Assembly (NCBI RefSeq): GCF_036711975.1
Contig: NC_091971.1
Span: forward strand, 32,309,501-32,373,500
Direction of reading: 5' to 3'
Length of the DNA: 64,000 nt
Source of the DNA: Onthophagus taurus
Taxonomy: Eukaryota > Arthropoda > Insecta > Coleoptera > Scarabaeidae
Shown here: one piece after another, positions 11,255 to 22,421 of the stretch
How positions within the stretch are numbered: the first letter of the stretch is position 1
How the letters are laid out: every line of letters begins with the position of its first letter
Notes under the pieces: generated by a model
Seen by the model: only the letters and a program-made list of their open reading frames with translations
What the model was told of the DNA's origin: nothing
Databases searched by the model: none
Program-made: the position numbers and the translations under genes

Positions 11255-14200
11255 TTAATTAAATTCGCGATCTCTTAAGACAATTGGAGCAATCAATGTC
11301 CATCCATACAAGAATAAGCAGAGCCAGCTCGATATCGCTTTAATCCACATTGAAGCGGCGTTGGCGTTTAATGTTTCAAGTGTTGAATTAGGCCTAAAAA
11401 TAATTTCAAAATAAAATTGATTACACCCAATATTTCGTTTACTTACTTGTACCAATTGGTGAGTGTCATCATGATGTATAAAGTAGCCAAAGCGAACATG
11501 ATATGGAAAAAACTCCAATTGTAAGCGACCGTATCAGCTTCGTTATCCCAAACTTGCGTCTTTTTCTCACCTCCCTCTTCGGCGTCACCACCTGGTATAG
11601 AGTCATAGCCGTTAGAAGCTTTAAAATACATAAAAAGAAAACGAAAAAAAAGTAACATGAAATGGGATTAAAATGAATAAAACAACACTAAAAAATCCAT
11701 AGCATTATGTAACTACAAAAAAATGTAATATCTACGACTTAAAAAGCAGCTGGGATGATAAAATGAGAAATTAAGTTAAATACAAATAAAAGATATACTA
11801 TTTTTTCACAAAAATAATAATTGTAAATTTAAAGTTTACCTTCCCGATTGACCAAGTGAGCGTCGTCATTGGGTTGAACTGTTAATAAATAAAAAGAAGA
11901 TTAATATTTTCAAACAAGGTAGGTGTTCTAGATTTTTGAAAGATTTACAATTTCTAAAAAAATAAAATACATAATGCTATGGTTAAGGAATGGATAAAAA
12001 ATAATATAAGGTGAGTCATAATTAACTGTAGAAAAAAAATGGTTGAAAAATTCAACAAATTAGAATTACTCAACTATTCTTTTATTTTGCATTTTTTATA
12101 CGTGAAGAATACGTGATATATTATGAAGAAGTTATAAATATATGATAAAGCAACAGTTTTCCTTTAGAAATGCGGAAGTCTGTAGTTATGTTGTGTGAAA
12201 GGCGACATCCTCTTTAAAATTATGGAATTGTTAACCGATAATAGTCATCTCATTTCGTGAAAACTTGCTTCATGAAGAGAAAATCTGCTCGGTTACCGTC
12301 GCATCGCTGAAAGCTTGCACGCGAGATTTAGAAAGTCGAGATTCTTCGAACGTGGTGCATCTATGCCCCTATAACCCGACATGAAAGGAAATAACCTCAT
12401 GAATCCCAACATGAAAATGGAATTATAAGATAAATTTATTCCAACTTCTTTGTATCTTAATAGTGTTTCCGACGATTTTGTCCCATCGAGATCCGAGATC
12501 TCCTTCCCTCCGCCCTCTCCCCCAACACCTGTCTCCAATCTATCACCTCCTCCCTCAACTCACTACACTCCAACAGCAGATGGTATAGAGACTCCCAGCC
12601 CTCCTCACACAGCCTGCACTCTCAAACATTAATTTCCTTTTTCCAACATCTTCTCCAAACATCCTCTCAACCCATCCCCAAACCTGTCCCATAACCTTAT
12701 TCGCCCTCGCAGCCAACATTCTAGTATGTCCTCGTTCCTTGTAGTTCTCTTTAAATCTGTATACCAGGTATGTGTACTCCCTCACTTCCTCGATCACCCT
12801 CCCCTCCCATCTCCAGTCGTCAGTCTTCTTCGACCCCCTTTATAGAACCTCATCATTTTCGTTTTGTCTACGTTTACCTTCAAATCCTTCCAGCTAAAAT
12901 ACCTTTCCAGCGACCGCATCATTGCCCTCATCTCATCCGCTTCCTTCGCGATCACTACCAGGTCGTCGGCATACGCCAGTACGTGCACCTTCTTCCTTCC
13001 GATCCTTCAGATGGTATGTTGTGTTGCCGATATGTTGTGTTCACAACGGATGAAGATAAACGGTCGAAGTTTTCAAAAGATAAGGAAGATTTTGTAGCTT
13101 ATCATAATTATTTTGATGTGCGATTGGGAAATAGTGACAAATCAAGTGAAGACGATGAAGAGTTGAACAGGATGTTCGCCAAGGCGTTCTTGATCAAGTA
13201 CCAACGTTGGATCCTACGGATTTCGGTAATGCATAGGAATGTCCTATCGTTGAAGAAAATGTTGTAATAGAAATTGTTGGAAAAGTAGGTTGTGAAGTTC
13301 CTGAACAATTATGCCGAGCAACATGTGATTTATCTGCCAGGCAGAAGCAGTACTGTATATAACACTAATCTAAAACTCTTGCCTTCTAGTGATGGCAAGA
13401 AAAAAATCTACGATATCTACATACAATCATTCACAGAGGACATGGTTAAAAAAATCTGCGTCATTGAGAGTGTTCACAAACATTTGGCGAGAGACGTGCT
13501 CAACCATCAGACCTCTGCTCTTTTTGCCAAAAACATTATACTTCTGGGGCTGCTATAGCGGTTGCAAGTGAAGATAGCCAATGTAAAAAAATGAAGGCGC
13601 ACTTAGAACTGGTAAAAAATGAAAGTTTTACAAAAATACAATAAAAATGACCATAGACTCTCTTCTCTTGATAATCCGCTTGAGACAAGTGTCCATTACA
13701 GTTTCGATATGGCCCAATAGGTCCACATTCCCAGCAACCCCTTAAAACCTGGCCCAATTTATTTTTTGGTGCTTCTTTAAGATCGGAATTTTTGGGGTTA
13801 TGTGTGAAACAACTAATAAACAGATAAACTATCTCCTCCCAGAAAGTGTAAGCTCTACTAAAAGGTTCAAACCCTTATTACAAGCCTGTTTCACCATTAC
13901 TTGCAGCAAAATAGTAAAGGAGATGATGTGATGTACATTCATGCTAACAATTGTGTTGGGCAAAATAAAAATAATATTTTGCTCGGCTACTTGACGTGGA
14001 GGATAAGTTACAATAAAAACAAAATGATAGTGTTGTCTTTCATGCCAGTAGGACACACTAAATTTTCTTGTGATTGGGCATTTGGGTTCTTTAAAAAGAA
14101 TGTATGTAAATTATCCATGTTGCAAGTAAATGAAATTTTGAAGATAGAAATAAAACACAGATGTGACCTTTACACTTGCATAAAATTTAATTTATATCAG

Positions 14201-17200
14201 TACCAGTTTCGAAGTTTTCACTCCATCATCAGATGAAAAACCAAAAAAAAAAATTAATTAAATTGACAAAAATAGCTTATATTTGTAACTGAAACTTGAA
14301 AAAAACTGAAACTTACTGATGCGGTTTTTGTCAAAGCTGATAAAGGAGCGGGCATAGTCATATTAAACAGATGTATGTATATACAGAAAACTCATGAATT
14401 TTTGCTTAAGAATAATTATAGGAAGATAAATTTTAACCTATTAGATAAAATGATCAAAAATACTCGAGACATAATTAATAAATGTAAAGAGACTCTGACT
14501 AAGTACACGCCTTACCTCAATAATACTAACAAAAAATTTCAAACTACTTATTTTTTAGATATTAAGCCTAATTTACCGTCAATTTACTCTCTGCCAAAAC
14601 TACATAAAGCAGGTATGCCCATCAGGCCTATAACAAATTTTGGAAATTCACCATCACGAAAACTTATCAATTTTATGTCTAACATTTTTAAACAAATTAA
14701 TTTCACATCTGCTTTTTCTGTTAAAAATGCAAATCAGTTCATAACTTTAACCAAAAATATTAATATTGATAATTGTTTATTAGTGTCTTTCAACGTATCT
14801 ACTCTTTACACAAGTGTTCCACTTGATTACACCCTCACAATAGTTTCTACTTTATTTCATTCAAATTTTGATAATAAAAATAATATTGACGATTTTAATA
14901 CTATCATTAGACATATAGTTTCACAAAATTATTGCTGTTTTTACAATGAAATTTATTCTCTCTCAGATGGTCTTCCAATAGGGATGCCATTGTCGGGCCT
15001 TTTAGCAGAAATTTTTCTAGACTATTATTAAAAGGATTAATCATGTTAATCCTTTTCATAAACATATTATTTCTTGGAATAGATATGTCCATGATGTTTT
15101 CTGTGTGTGGAATGGTGATATTAATGAACTTAATGAATTTCACTCTTACATCAATAAATTTCATAACAAACTTAAATTTACAATAAAGATTGAAAAAGAA
15201 AAACTATCAACTTATTGGATTTAACTTTAACTAAAAATGAAAATAACTACATAGAATACAATATCTATAGAAAACCTTCTTCTATTTCTACCACCATACA
15301 CATCATCACACCCTAATCAACATAAATTTGCTAATTTTTGATTTCTCATTAACAGGATTTATAATTATCCTCTTTCTGAATATAACAGGATTAAAGAAAC
15401 TAACTTCATTTTTGATTTAGCCCATGATAATGGTTTCCCTATTGGTAAGATTACTAATATGTCTAATAAGATACATATACAAAAGGACCCTTTATATACA
15501 GAACATAATAATGATGCCATAATTTATAAATCCCCACAATTTAATACTTTAACTAGTAAATTTCATAAAATATTTTCTAAAGAAACCGCGCAGTTTATTA
15601 AAAAACCCTTATGTTGTATTTTTAATAGATGTTTTTTGGAGGGTCGCTTTCCGCGAGCCCTAAAAAGGGCATTAATTGTCCCGATATACAAAGATGGATG
15701 TAAACTTGAACCGACCAACTATAGACCCATATCGTTACTAAGTAATTTGTCCAAAATATTTGAAAAAATAATTAAATCTCGTTTTATTGCATTTCTTGAA
15801 AAAAATAACTTCTTAAATAAACATCAATATGGTTTTAGGGCTGGGCGGTCTACAAATCATGCAGTTTCGCGCTTAACACAACTCATTCATTACTCTTTGG
15901 ATAGAAGAAGGCCCTGCATAGCTACCTTTCTAGATCTGTCTAAAGCTTTCGATACAGTCCATCATGACATTTTGTTAAATAAGCTGGAGATGTGTGGATG
16001 TAGAGGTAGCACTCTTGAGTTGTTTAGGGACTACTTAAGTGAGAGATATCAGCAAGTTAATATAAACGGTGTTGCTAGCTCTGAGAAACTTGTGACATTT
16101 GGTGTCCCGCAGGGCACCGTTCTGGGACCTTTACTCTTCCTAGTTTACATAAATGATATATTTGATATTCATCTTAATGCAGAGGTGATAGCATATGCTG
16201 ATGACACAGTTCTCTTTGTTGAAGGCGAATCATGGGAGTGTCTGATTGAACAAACCTCATCCGATTTACGAATAGTAAAAGCTTGGTTAAATAGAAATAA
16301 ATTATCACTTAACATTAAGAAGTCTCAATTCATTACATTCTCTTCGTATTCTACTAACTTACCAAATATAAATGAAATAACATTTCACTCAGATAAATGC
16401 CAACCAGAAGTACCTTGGTGTCATGATTGATCAGTGCGTTCGTTGGGGGGATCATATAAGTAACTTGTGTGCCAGATTACGAAAACTATTCTATGTTTTC
16501 AAGAAACTGCGTGAAATTCTACCGATTAGTTCTCTTAAAGTGGTTTATTACGCCTTAGTCCAATCTTTGTTGATATACGGTATCTTAGCTTGGGGAGATG
16601 CCTCGACTTATCTTATTACTAACGTTGAGGTTGCTCAGAGAACTATTTTAAAAATTATGACATATAAACCGCGCGACTTCCCATCGGACGCGCTGTTTGA
16701 ACTCACTGAGGTTTTTAATATTAGGCAACTTTATACAATCGAGATTGCTAAATTTATTATCAACAATCCACCACTGCTGGAATTTCCGAGACACACTTAT
16801 TCTACTAGAAATGTTTCTGATAGTCTGGCAAGATCTATTAGGCATTTTAAAGCGCACACAGAAATTTTTTTTATTTGTCATGCACATAGAATTTACAATA
16901 GCTTCACTGGATTTCTCTCGGCAACTGATAGGAGTGTAACTCGTACAAACTTGAACTATCTCATAAAATTATGGATAAATCAATTACAGACGTACAATTA
17001 ACTAATCTGTACTTAGTCGTTACTTGATGTCTTTATTTGCTTCTTTTTTTTCATATCTGAACATATAGTATAACTGTGAATACAACTGTTTATAATGTGT
17101 TAATTTACCTAATCTTACCGTTCATACTAGTCGTTCGCTAACTTAAAAGTTGAAATATTTTGAGCCACGCGCAGCACCTTGGTGCTTTTGTGGTGTATCC

Positions 17201-19870
17201 ATTCACGCCTAGCGGACGCCTTTATTCGTTTAAATCTATGTATGATTTTTGTAATGGTCTAAGCATCAATAAAGGATTATTTATTTTTATTTTTTATTTT
17301 AATTAATATAGCCTTTTCAAATCGTAACACCATTTTAAATTTATTAACTAATCATACTATAAAAGTTTTTGATATACTTTGTGAATGTATTTAAATTTTA
17401 ATAACGACGCAATTTTATATTCAGAATTTCTTTCAAAATTTAAATTATCAACATTTCAAACCTTCTTTAATGTTGCAATCTGTGGACTTCACTTTCTGAT
17501 AGTGAGTATTTCGTTATATTTTTTTATATATTTTTTATATTTTCATATTTTTACACATTTTTTTTATATCCATTACGTATTTTAATAATAGTTAATCTCT
17601 CTGTATAGTTGTCAGCTGATGATGAAGTGAAAACTTCGAAACCGGTACTGATATAAATTAAATTTTATGCAAGTATAAAGGTCACATCTGTGTTTTATTT
17701 CTATATTCAAAAAATCTTTAAAAAGAAGTTCAGAACAATGTACCTTTCTATGCCAACTTCTAAAGTAAACCCTGCTGTCTCTATTGGAAATGAAAAGGGC
17801 GATGTTAAGATCCAGGTGTTTGACTAGCTAAACTTTTTTAACGATTTTAAATCCAAGAAAATACCTCTCATCACTCAGTACAACCATTTTGAGTTCAATG
17901 AAAACAACAAAGGAAAAGTACTATGCAAAACATGAATTTCTGCCATTTAATTTGATGTATTACTTGTTTCTTAAACATGCGAAATAAAGTCAGTGTGATT
18001 GAACAAAAACTTTAAAAGCGTTTCATTGATTAAAATCGTGTTTTAAATCAAGTGATTTAAATTGGGCGAACCCTGCTTGACACCATTTTTTTATGAAAAA
18101 GCCTCAACTTCAGAATATTCTTAAACACTTCCTGATAAAACAATGCCATAAGTTTCTTGATTCATCAAAATTTCAGACATTAATCTTCATAAAAATAAAA
18201 TAATGATTTACTTTAGGACACAAATAATACCTTTCATTAAATTTCAAATTTTTAGAACACAGTAAATGTTTCAAAACCAAAAAAGTTTCTGTCTCTGAAG
18301 TAAGACTTCGCATATTTTATAATGATAATATATAGTGAAAGACTGACAGTAATGGTTAAAAAAATAGTGTAGAAACTTCAAAAAGAAAAATAAATAAATA
18401 AAGATTTGTCATAACATTTTGTCAATTTACTCTTAATAAATCCTTAATCTCCAATACTATACTAATTAATTAAACTTGATAAAAATTAGTCATTATATGA
18501 CTCACCTTATACATTATTAAAAAACAAAATGTATACTAACCTGCTCCAGTATCTTTAACTAAAACATGTTCAGACATGGTAATTTTTGAAGATTTGGATG
18601 CAGTCCTTAATGATGAATACATTACAACCAAAAACCATATAACCAATCCAACTATACTTTCCATATCAAAACCAAGGTTGGTCTTTTCCTTCCCAGCCCC
18701 AATAATCGCCAATAACCCGGGGTTGCAATTTTTATCTTAAGGAAAAATTATAATGAATAAAAATTATGTTAACAAATAAAAATCACAAAAATTAAAATGA
18801 TTACCTGGTTGATTCGAAACTGATGACCAAGTTAGATAAGTAACATAAATTGATACAACTGATGATTGTAATAACCCAGATCTTGGAAGTTTTTCTTGCA
18901 CCGCTGGTAAAATTGAAGTCACACTAACAATTATGCACAAAATTAAGTTAAATGAAATGAAAAATTTGTTTAATCCACAAGAGTCAGGCTTAAAAAAAAA
19001 TTAATTATTAATATTGAGGTTTAATTTCTATATTTAAATTTACCTTTGTAAAGAAAACGAATAAAAGAGTTATTCCAGTTATTGTAAGCGCATAATTTAA
19101 AATGGTAGCCCCTAACAAAGCGACATACCACCCTTTTGATTCGCTTTCCTCATAATTTCCAACCCAATACTCAGCCCAAGAATGCGCAAAGTCAACAATC
19201 AATATCAATTGGATTAGAATATATAGAAATCCTCCTATCATTCCGAAATACATCCATGTTTGTCCAAACGATACTTCCGGAATGAAAAATGCTCCAATTA
19301 AACCACCAATAACTAATAAGTATTTAAGACCCCAAAAACTGTTTACAAATAAAATGTTAAACGAAATGAATTCATTTCAAATTAATTATTTTACCCATTT
19401 TGAATTCCAGCCCGAGGATCTTTAGAAGTTTTAACCCCAATCATCATAATTCCCATTAGGACAAAAAATAAAGTTAAAATAAAATATATTCGATAAACAG
19501 CTAAATATCCAACAGCTTGGCTACAATTAAATACAGCCTCCTTTGGTAAATATGCTGTTTGATTATTACAAAATGGCACGTTTCGTAGGGAATCTTGTAG
19601 TCCAGGGGCTAACATAATGCATGCCACAATTGTTGCTAATATTAACATTAAGGCATACATAATCCGTGAAGATGTTGAGTTTTTGCATGAAGGACATGCT
19701 GAGCAACATAACGAACAAGCTGCACTTCCACAGCAACAGGCCATCTGTAAATAAGCATATGTAAATAAATAAACATAATGATTCTAAATACAAAAATAAC
19801 TTCGTTGATTGGATTCTTTGCTTTTGTATTTTACCTGGGCTGCGCTGCATAATCCAAGAACTGCACCCAT
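11255..19870 (-). CDS. Serinc: Serine incorporator (Serinc/TDE1 family) membrane protein
   Basis: Eight exons on the minus strand: 19835-19870, 19395-19744, 19044-19338, 18805-18988, 18541-18735, 11840-11878, 11447-11618 and 11255-11393; 469 aa, normal for the family, with all phases consistent. Family landmarks: start [12 protein letters not shown], Cys-rich [79 protein letters not shown] and the C-terminal TNWYKPNSTLE with NAASMWIK. About ten hydrophobic segments are expected. Serincs are multipass endomembrane and plasma-membrane proteins, proposed to bring serine into phospholipid synthesis and shown to scramble lipids; which activity holds here cannot be read from sequence. Intron 5 is about 6.7 kb and holds nested transposons; the other introns are short. 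Confidence 0.95.
12440..12990 (-). pseudogene. Non-LTR reverse transcriptase fragment, antisense
   Basis: Minus-strand frames give [28 protein letters not shown], then [10 protein letters not shown] and KVMGQVWG. These are the YADD box and the region after it of a non-LTR RT common in insect genomes. Base composition is richer in GC than the surrounding intron. Only about 140 codons survive, with a frame change near 12795. Confidence 0.75.
13010..14144 (+). pseudogene. DUF7869-type transposase-like protein, N-terminal and central part
   Basis: The clearest part is 13901-14140, with the family signature [18 protein letters not shown] followed by [17 protein letters not shown] and FKKNV. Upstream frames (13292-13600) give [14 protein letters not shown] and, after shifts, further matches to the region before this domain. 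DUF7869 is a widespread domain of unknown function often found in transposon-like genes; the D/N-x-C-x-x-Q-N-K-N box followed by G-H-T-x-F-x-x-D-W looks like a nuclease-type acidic core, but that role is inference. Several frameshifts are present. The rest is found past the PLE insertion, at 17708. Confidence 0.7.
14195..14236 (-). ncRNA. Degenerate hammerhead-like motif, left PLE flank
   Basis: On the minus strand CTGATGA is followed by a GGAGT/ACTTC hairpin with a GAAA loop, then GAAAC and TGGTA. This is the inverted partner of the better motif at 17610. The stem I partner before CTGATGA does not pair with the sequence after TGGTA, and the stem III palindrome is broken, so I expect it to be inactive. 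Confidence 0.35.
14319..15588 (+). pseudogene. Penelope-like reverse transcriptase (interrupted)
   Basis: Starts with [18 protein letters not shown], then [33 protein letters not shown] and [18 protein letters not shown], all standard PLE RT motifs. After a stop at about 15031 the frame resumes with RYVHDVF, where the catalytic xxDD has become VHDV, then [17 protein letters not shown] and [10 protein letters not shown]. It ends where the non-LTR element enters; a piece of the following region ([16 protein letters not shown]) reappears at 17305. No GIY-YIG endonuclease is visible. It is dead by stops, frameshift and loss of a catalytic Asp. Confidence 0.82.
15589..17001 (+). pseudogene. Non-LTR ORF2, RT and C-terminal region, one frameshift
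   Basis: RT motifs in order: [61 protein letters not shown] and the catalytic [10 protein letters not shown] frameshift at about 16420 moves the C-terminal part ([35 protein letters not shown]) into the next frame, ending at 17001. The endonuclease is missing through 5-prime truncation. Codons look fairly well preserved, so the insertion is younger than the surrounding PLE. Confidence 0.85.
15589..17300 (+). mobile_element. 5-prime truncated Jockey/CR1-like non-LTR retrotransposon inside the PLE
   Basis: The insertion interrupts the PLE coding frame after KFHKIFSKE and ends in TTTATTTTTATTTTTTATTTT near 17300, after which PLE sequence resumes. It carries only the RT and C-terminal half of ORF2 and a short 3-prime UTR. 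The target duplication could not be fixed because of the A/T-rich tail. Confidence 0.78.
17610..17653 (+). ncRNA. Hammerhead-ribozyme-like motif, right PLE flank
   Basis: In order: TGTCAG (stem I), CTGATGA (core), one extra T, GAAGT-GAAA-ACTTC (a perfect stem II with GAAA loop), GAA (core), ACCGGT (a 3-bp self-complementary stem III with no loop), A as the predicted cleavage base at 17647, then CTGATA, which pairs with TGTCAG. Hammerheads are known in PLE terminal repeats, often with tiny stem III and a likely dimeric active form. The extra T between core and stem II is a departure from the consensus, so activity is uncertain. Confidence 0.5.
17708..17945 (+). pseudogene. DUF7869-type protein, C-terminal part after the PLE insertion
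   Basis: Frames give [27 protein letters not shown], a stop, then [13 protein letters not shown] and [15 protein letters not shown]. This matches the order expected for the end of the protein whose earlier part stops at about 14144. It confirms that the PLE interrupted one gene. Confidence 0.65.
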
Positions 19871-20596
19871 TTTATTTTTCTAACAACAACACTTTAAATT
19901 TTTTAGATTTTCAGGCTTGAAAAACTATTACGCTGTTTACCTAAACGTTTTTCTTTGTAGCGCAACGAACAACAATGATTTTTAGTTGACAACTAAATGT
20001 CATATTATGACATTTCGGTTTTTTAAGTAAATGTTGATATTTGATCTAATACTCAATGATCTTAAATTTTAATCTTTTTTAATATTTCGCTTTAAGTTTT
20101 TAAAAAGATGAAACCATTAAGGAGCAATAATTATTAATTATCGCTTAATGTTATTTAATTTTATAAAGTATTTTAAAATTTTAATCAATATATCTAACGG
20201 ACGAATGACCTAATTCGGTAATTTGTTTATTTTATAATTACTCATATTTTAATCTCTGATGCAAAACATTTATTATTAGCACGTTATCTTTATTATAAAT
20301 TGAAATTAATGTTCGATTAGTCACTGTAATAATGTTTAATTATTTACGCAATAACATTTAATTAATTAAATTAATTTTATTATTATAAATAAATAAGAAA
20401 TTGAAGGCAAAAAAAACAACGTAAAGTTAGAATTAAAATGTAATTAATTTCTTTTCGTCCTCTTCACGCGTTTTTATTATGCTGTGATTATGCTTCTAAC
20501 TTCACATTAATAATAAACGTTTGCTGTCACTTTTCGAATTGAATAATTGCTTTACTTTCTAAAAAAATAATAATATTATTGCGTATAACTTATAAA
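19871..20596. promoter_or_regulatory. Shared upstream region of two divergent genes
   Basis: The start codons of Serinc (-) and the coiled-coil gene (+) are 726 bp apart and head to head, so this stretch holds the promoters and 5-prime UTRs of both. It is AT-rich, with no transposon recognised and no decisive TATA box. Nothing else is supported. Confidence 0.4.
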
Positions 20597-21429
20597 ATGG
20601 ATCAAAACGATTTAACTAATGGTTTAGATATAGAAAAATTCGAAGACACTTACGAATATCTCGCTGTAGAGTGTAAGTCTTAAATTTGTAACCTAACCTA
20701 AAAAAAATATCTTTTCGGTTTATATTTACCTAAATATATTAAATTTGATTTATATATTAATATATTCTGTATTAATTCTCTTTAGGTACTAGATTAAGAG
20801 GCTTGTTAGAAGACTTAGGACTTTTAAATCTTGTAACTGACAGTTTAGAATCAAATGCTGTTAATAAGAATGATAAAATTGAGTTTCAAGCTAAACGAGA
20901 AATGTTGGAATTAAAAGCGCGTATTCAACTATATGAAAAGATGAATTTAAAACTTTCTGATGAAGTTAAAATAGCTTGTCGAGAAGTGGATCATTCAAAA
21001 AACCTTTTAGAACAATATTCTGTGCCTTCAAAAGAGATCAAAGTATTAAAAGAGAAGTGTAAAAGTTATCAGAAGCATGTGAGGAAACCGGAGGTGAGTG
21101 ACACTTTAGTTTCTTATTTATCCTGTTCACTGGTAAGAATCTGAATATTAATAAGTATTTGGTTTCGCTTCATACAGAAAGTATAAATAATTTGTCATTA
21201 TTATTTTTAGTTTTCATGGTTGCAAGATCCAAGGTTTAAATTCGATAACATTTTAAGTGACATGGAGATTTTACAACAATTAACGTATGATAAAAATTGT
21301 TTGGAAAAGGAATTAAGAAAGGAGTATTGTGGCTTAACACCAAATTTAATAGAAGCTAATCAACAGTTATTAAATGTAAAACGGAAATACGATTCTTTCA
21401 TAAATAAAATTGAACATAGAAGACATTAA
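20597..21429 (+). CDS. Small coiled-coil protein, unrecognised
   Basis: Three exons: 20597-20672, 20786-21093 and 21211-21429, giving 200 aa with consistent phases and consensus splice sites (GTAAGT, GTGAGT). The start is the first ATG of the frame. The protein is acidic then basic, with no signal peptide or membrane segment. Heptad-like leucine/charged stretches cover roughly residues 55-120 (LELKARIQLYEKMNLKL, then KEIKVLKEKC) and 145-195. A short non-coiled piece, KPEFSWLQDPRFKFDNIL, sits between them. The layout recalls small subunits of centrosome or kinetochore complexes, but I cannot place it in a family. Confidence 0.75.
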
Positions 21430-21729
21430 TTTATAAAAAATATTATTCATTATAAAAAAAATAAAATTAAAAAAAAATTGTTTAAAAGTTGCGTTTAATT
21501 TCCTATTTGTAGTATCAAATGAAGTTGTTTTTGTGTTTTTACAGTTTTTAATTTAGTATTTTTTGGAATCCTTTAGTTTATAATGTTATTACCACTACTA
21601 CCACTGAATAAATTTGGAATTTGGACACCACACGAAACTTCAATTTTCAGCTGGGCAATGAACGTATTAAAGTGGTCAAGCTTGTGACATTGAACGTCAT
21701 CAGAGATCTGGGTATAGGTCAGCGGTATA
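21430..21729. other. Downstream flank of the coiled-coil gene
   Basis: AT-rich, with AATAAA-like sequence just after the stop (ATAAAATTAAAA). No gene seen. Confidence 0.4.
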
Positions 21730-22229
21730 CAGGAGGATGTATCTGAATGACTGCAAATGGACTGCAACAAACTTCAAGGGTGCAAACCCTCTTTTAGTGA
21801 ATTTTAAGGGTACTTTGATATATGCATATGCGGCTGGTAAAGTACTTTGTCTGCCGCTAAATGCACAAAGTGTCACTTTACTGCCGCAAATGGATAGCAT
21901 AAAGTATGGTTTTGCTGCCGGTTGGCGATAAAAAATATTAGCAAAAATGTAAAGGGGGTGGTTACGTTTAGTAGTTTAGAGGGGTAGGTTGAAAGTACGA
22001 ATAGGGTCAAAACATGCCTTATTATGAGTTAAACATATTCCCCAAATTTCATTTTCCTAGCGTTTATGGTTTTTGAGAAAAAAAATTAAACCAAAATTTT
22101 CCGCCATTTTTTGAGGGGTGTAGCTCCTTAGGGGAGCCGAAGTCGCCCATGGTTCATATATCAAAGTACCCTTAAAATTTACTAAAGAATCACCCCTTGA
22201 AGTTTGTTGCAGTCATTCAGATACATCTG
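21730..22229. mobile_element. TIR/foldback element of about 500 bp with TA target duplication
   Basis: Ends CAGGAGGATGTATCTGAATG and the inverted CATTCAGATACATCTG are flanked by TA. The arms of roughly 85-95 bp also share TGCAACAAACTTCAAGG and AATTTTAAGGGTACTTTGATA (inverted near 22158). No coding sequence. Its inner block at 21835-21940 has an inverted copy at 26735-26850. Confidence 0.65.
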
Positions 22230-22421
22230 TATATCGATTGCTGCGAATTTAATTCTTTATATTCTTTTTAGTTACGTTGTAGCAGGCAGAACCGGACCGA
22301 TTACCCTTTTCTTTTTACCTCTAACGGTGGTGAATGTCGTTGATAATCATATATCAACCAAGGTTATCCCGCTTGGTTCTCTCGGGACACAATTAACACA
22401 TTACGTGAGAAAAGGAATGTA

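Larger units (their letters stand above)
14147..17707 (+). mobile_element. Penelope-like element with inverted flanks, inserted in the DUF7869 gene
   Basis: Flanks at 14147-14240 and 17608-17707 are inverted copies sharing the ATCTGTGTTTTATTTCTAT end, ATTTTATGCAAGTATAAAGG and a CTGATGATG...CTTCGAAAC block. A PLE reverse transcriptase lies between. Removing 14147-17707 brings the two parts of the DUF7869-type gene together. The element was itself invaded by a non-LTR retrotransposon at about 15589-17300. Confidence 0.8.
12005..18511 (+). mobile_element. DUF7869-type DNA transposon in Serinc intron 5, carrying nested insertions
   Basis: Inverted ends TATAAGGTGAGTCATA at 12005-12020 and 18496-18511 frame nearly the whole intron insert. 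Inside lies a degraded plus-strand DUF7869-type protein (13010-14144 and 17708-17945), split by the Penelope-like element at 14147-17707. A short antisense non-LTR fragment lies at 12440-12990. The TIR pair is short and could be chance, but its position at both edges of the insert and the gene between support one element. A TA or TATA target duplication fits. Confidence 0.5.

Noticed and set aside
12450-12632. Pro/Ser-rich plus-strand frame
   Set aside because: It is antisense to the RT fragment at 12440-12990 and reflects that strand's GC-rich codons.
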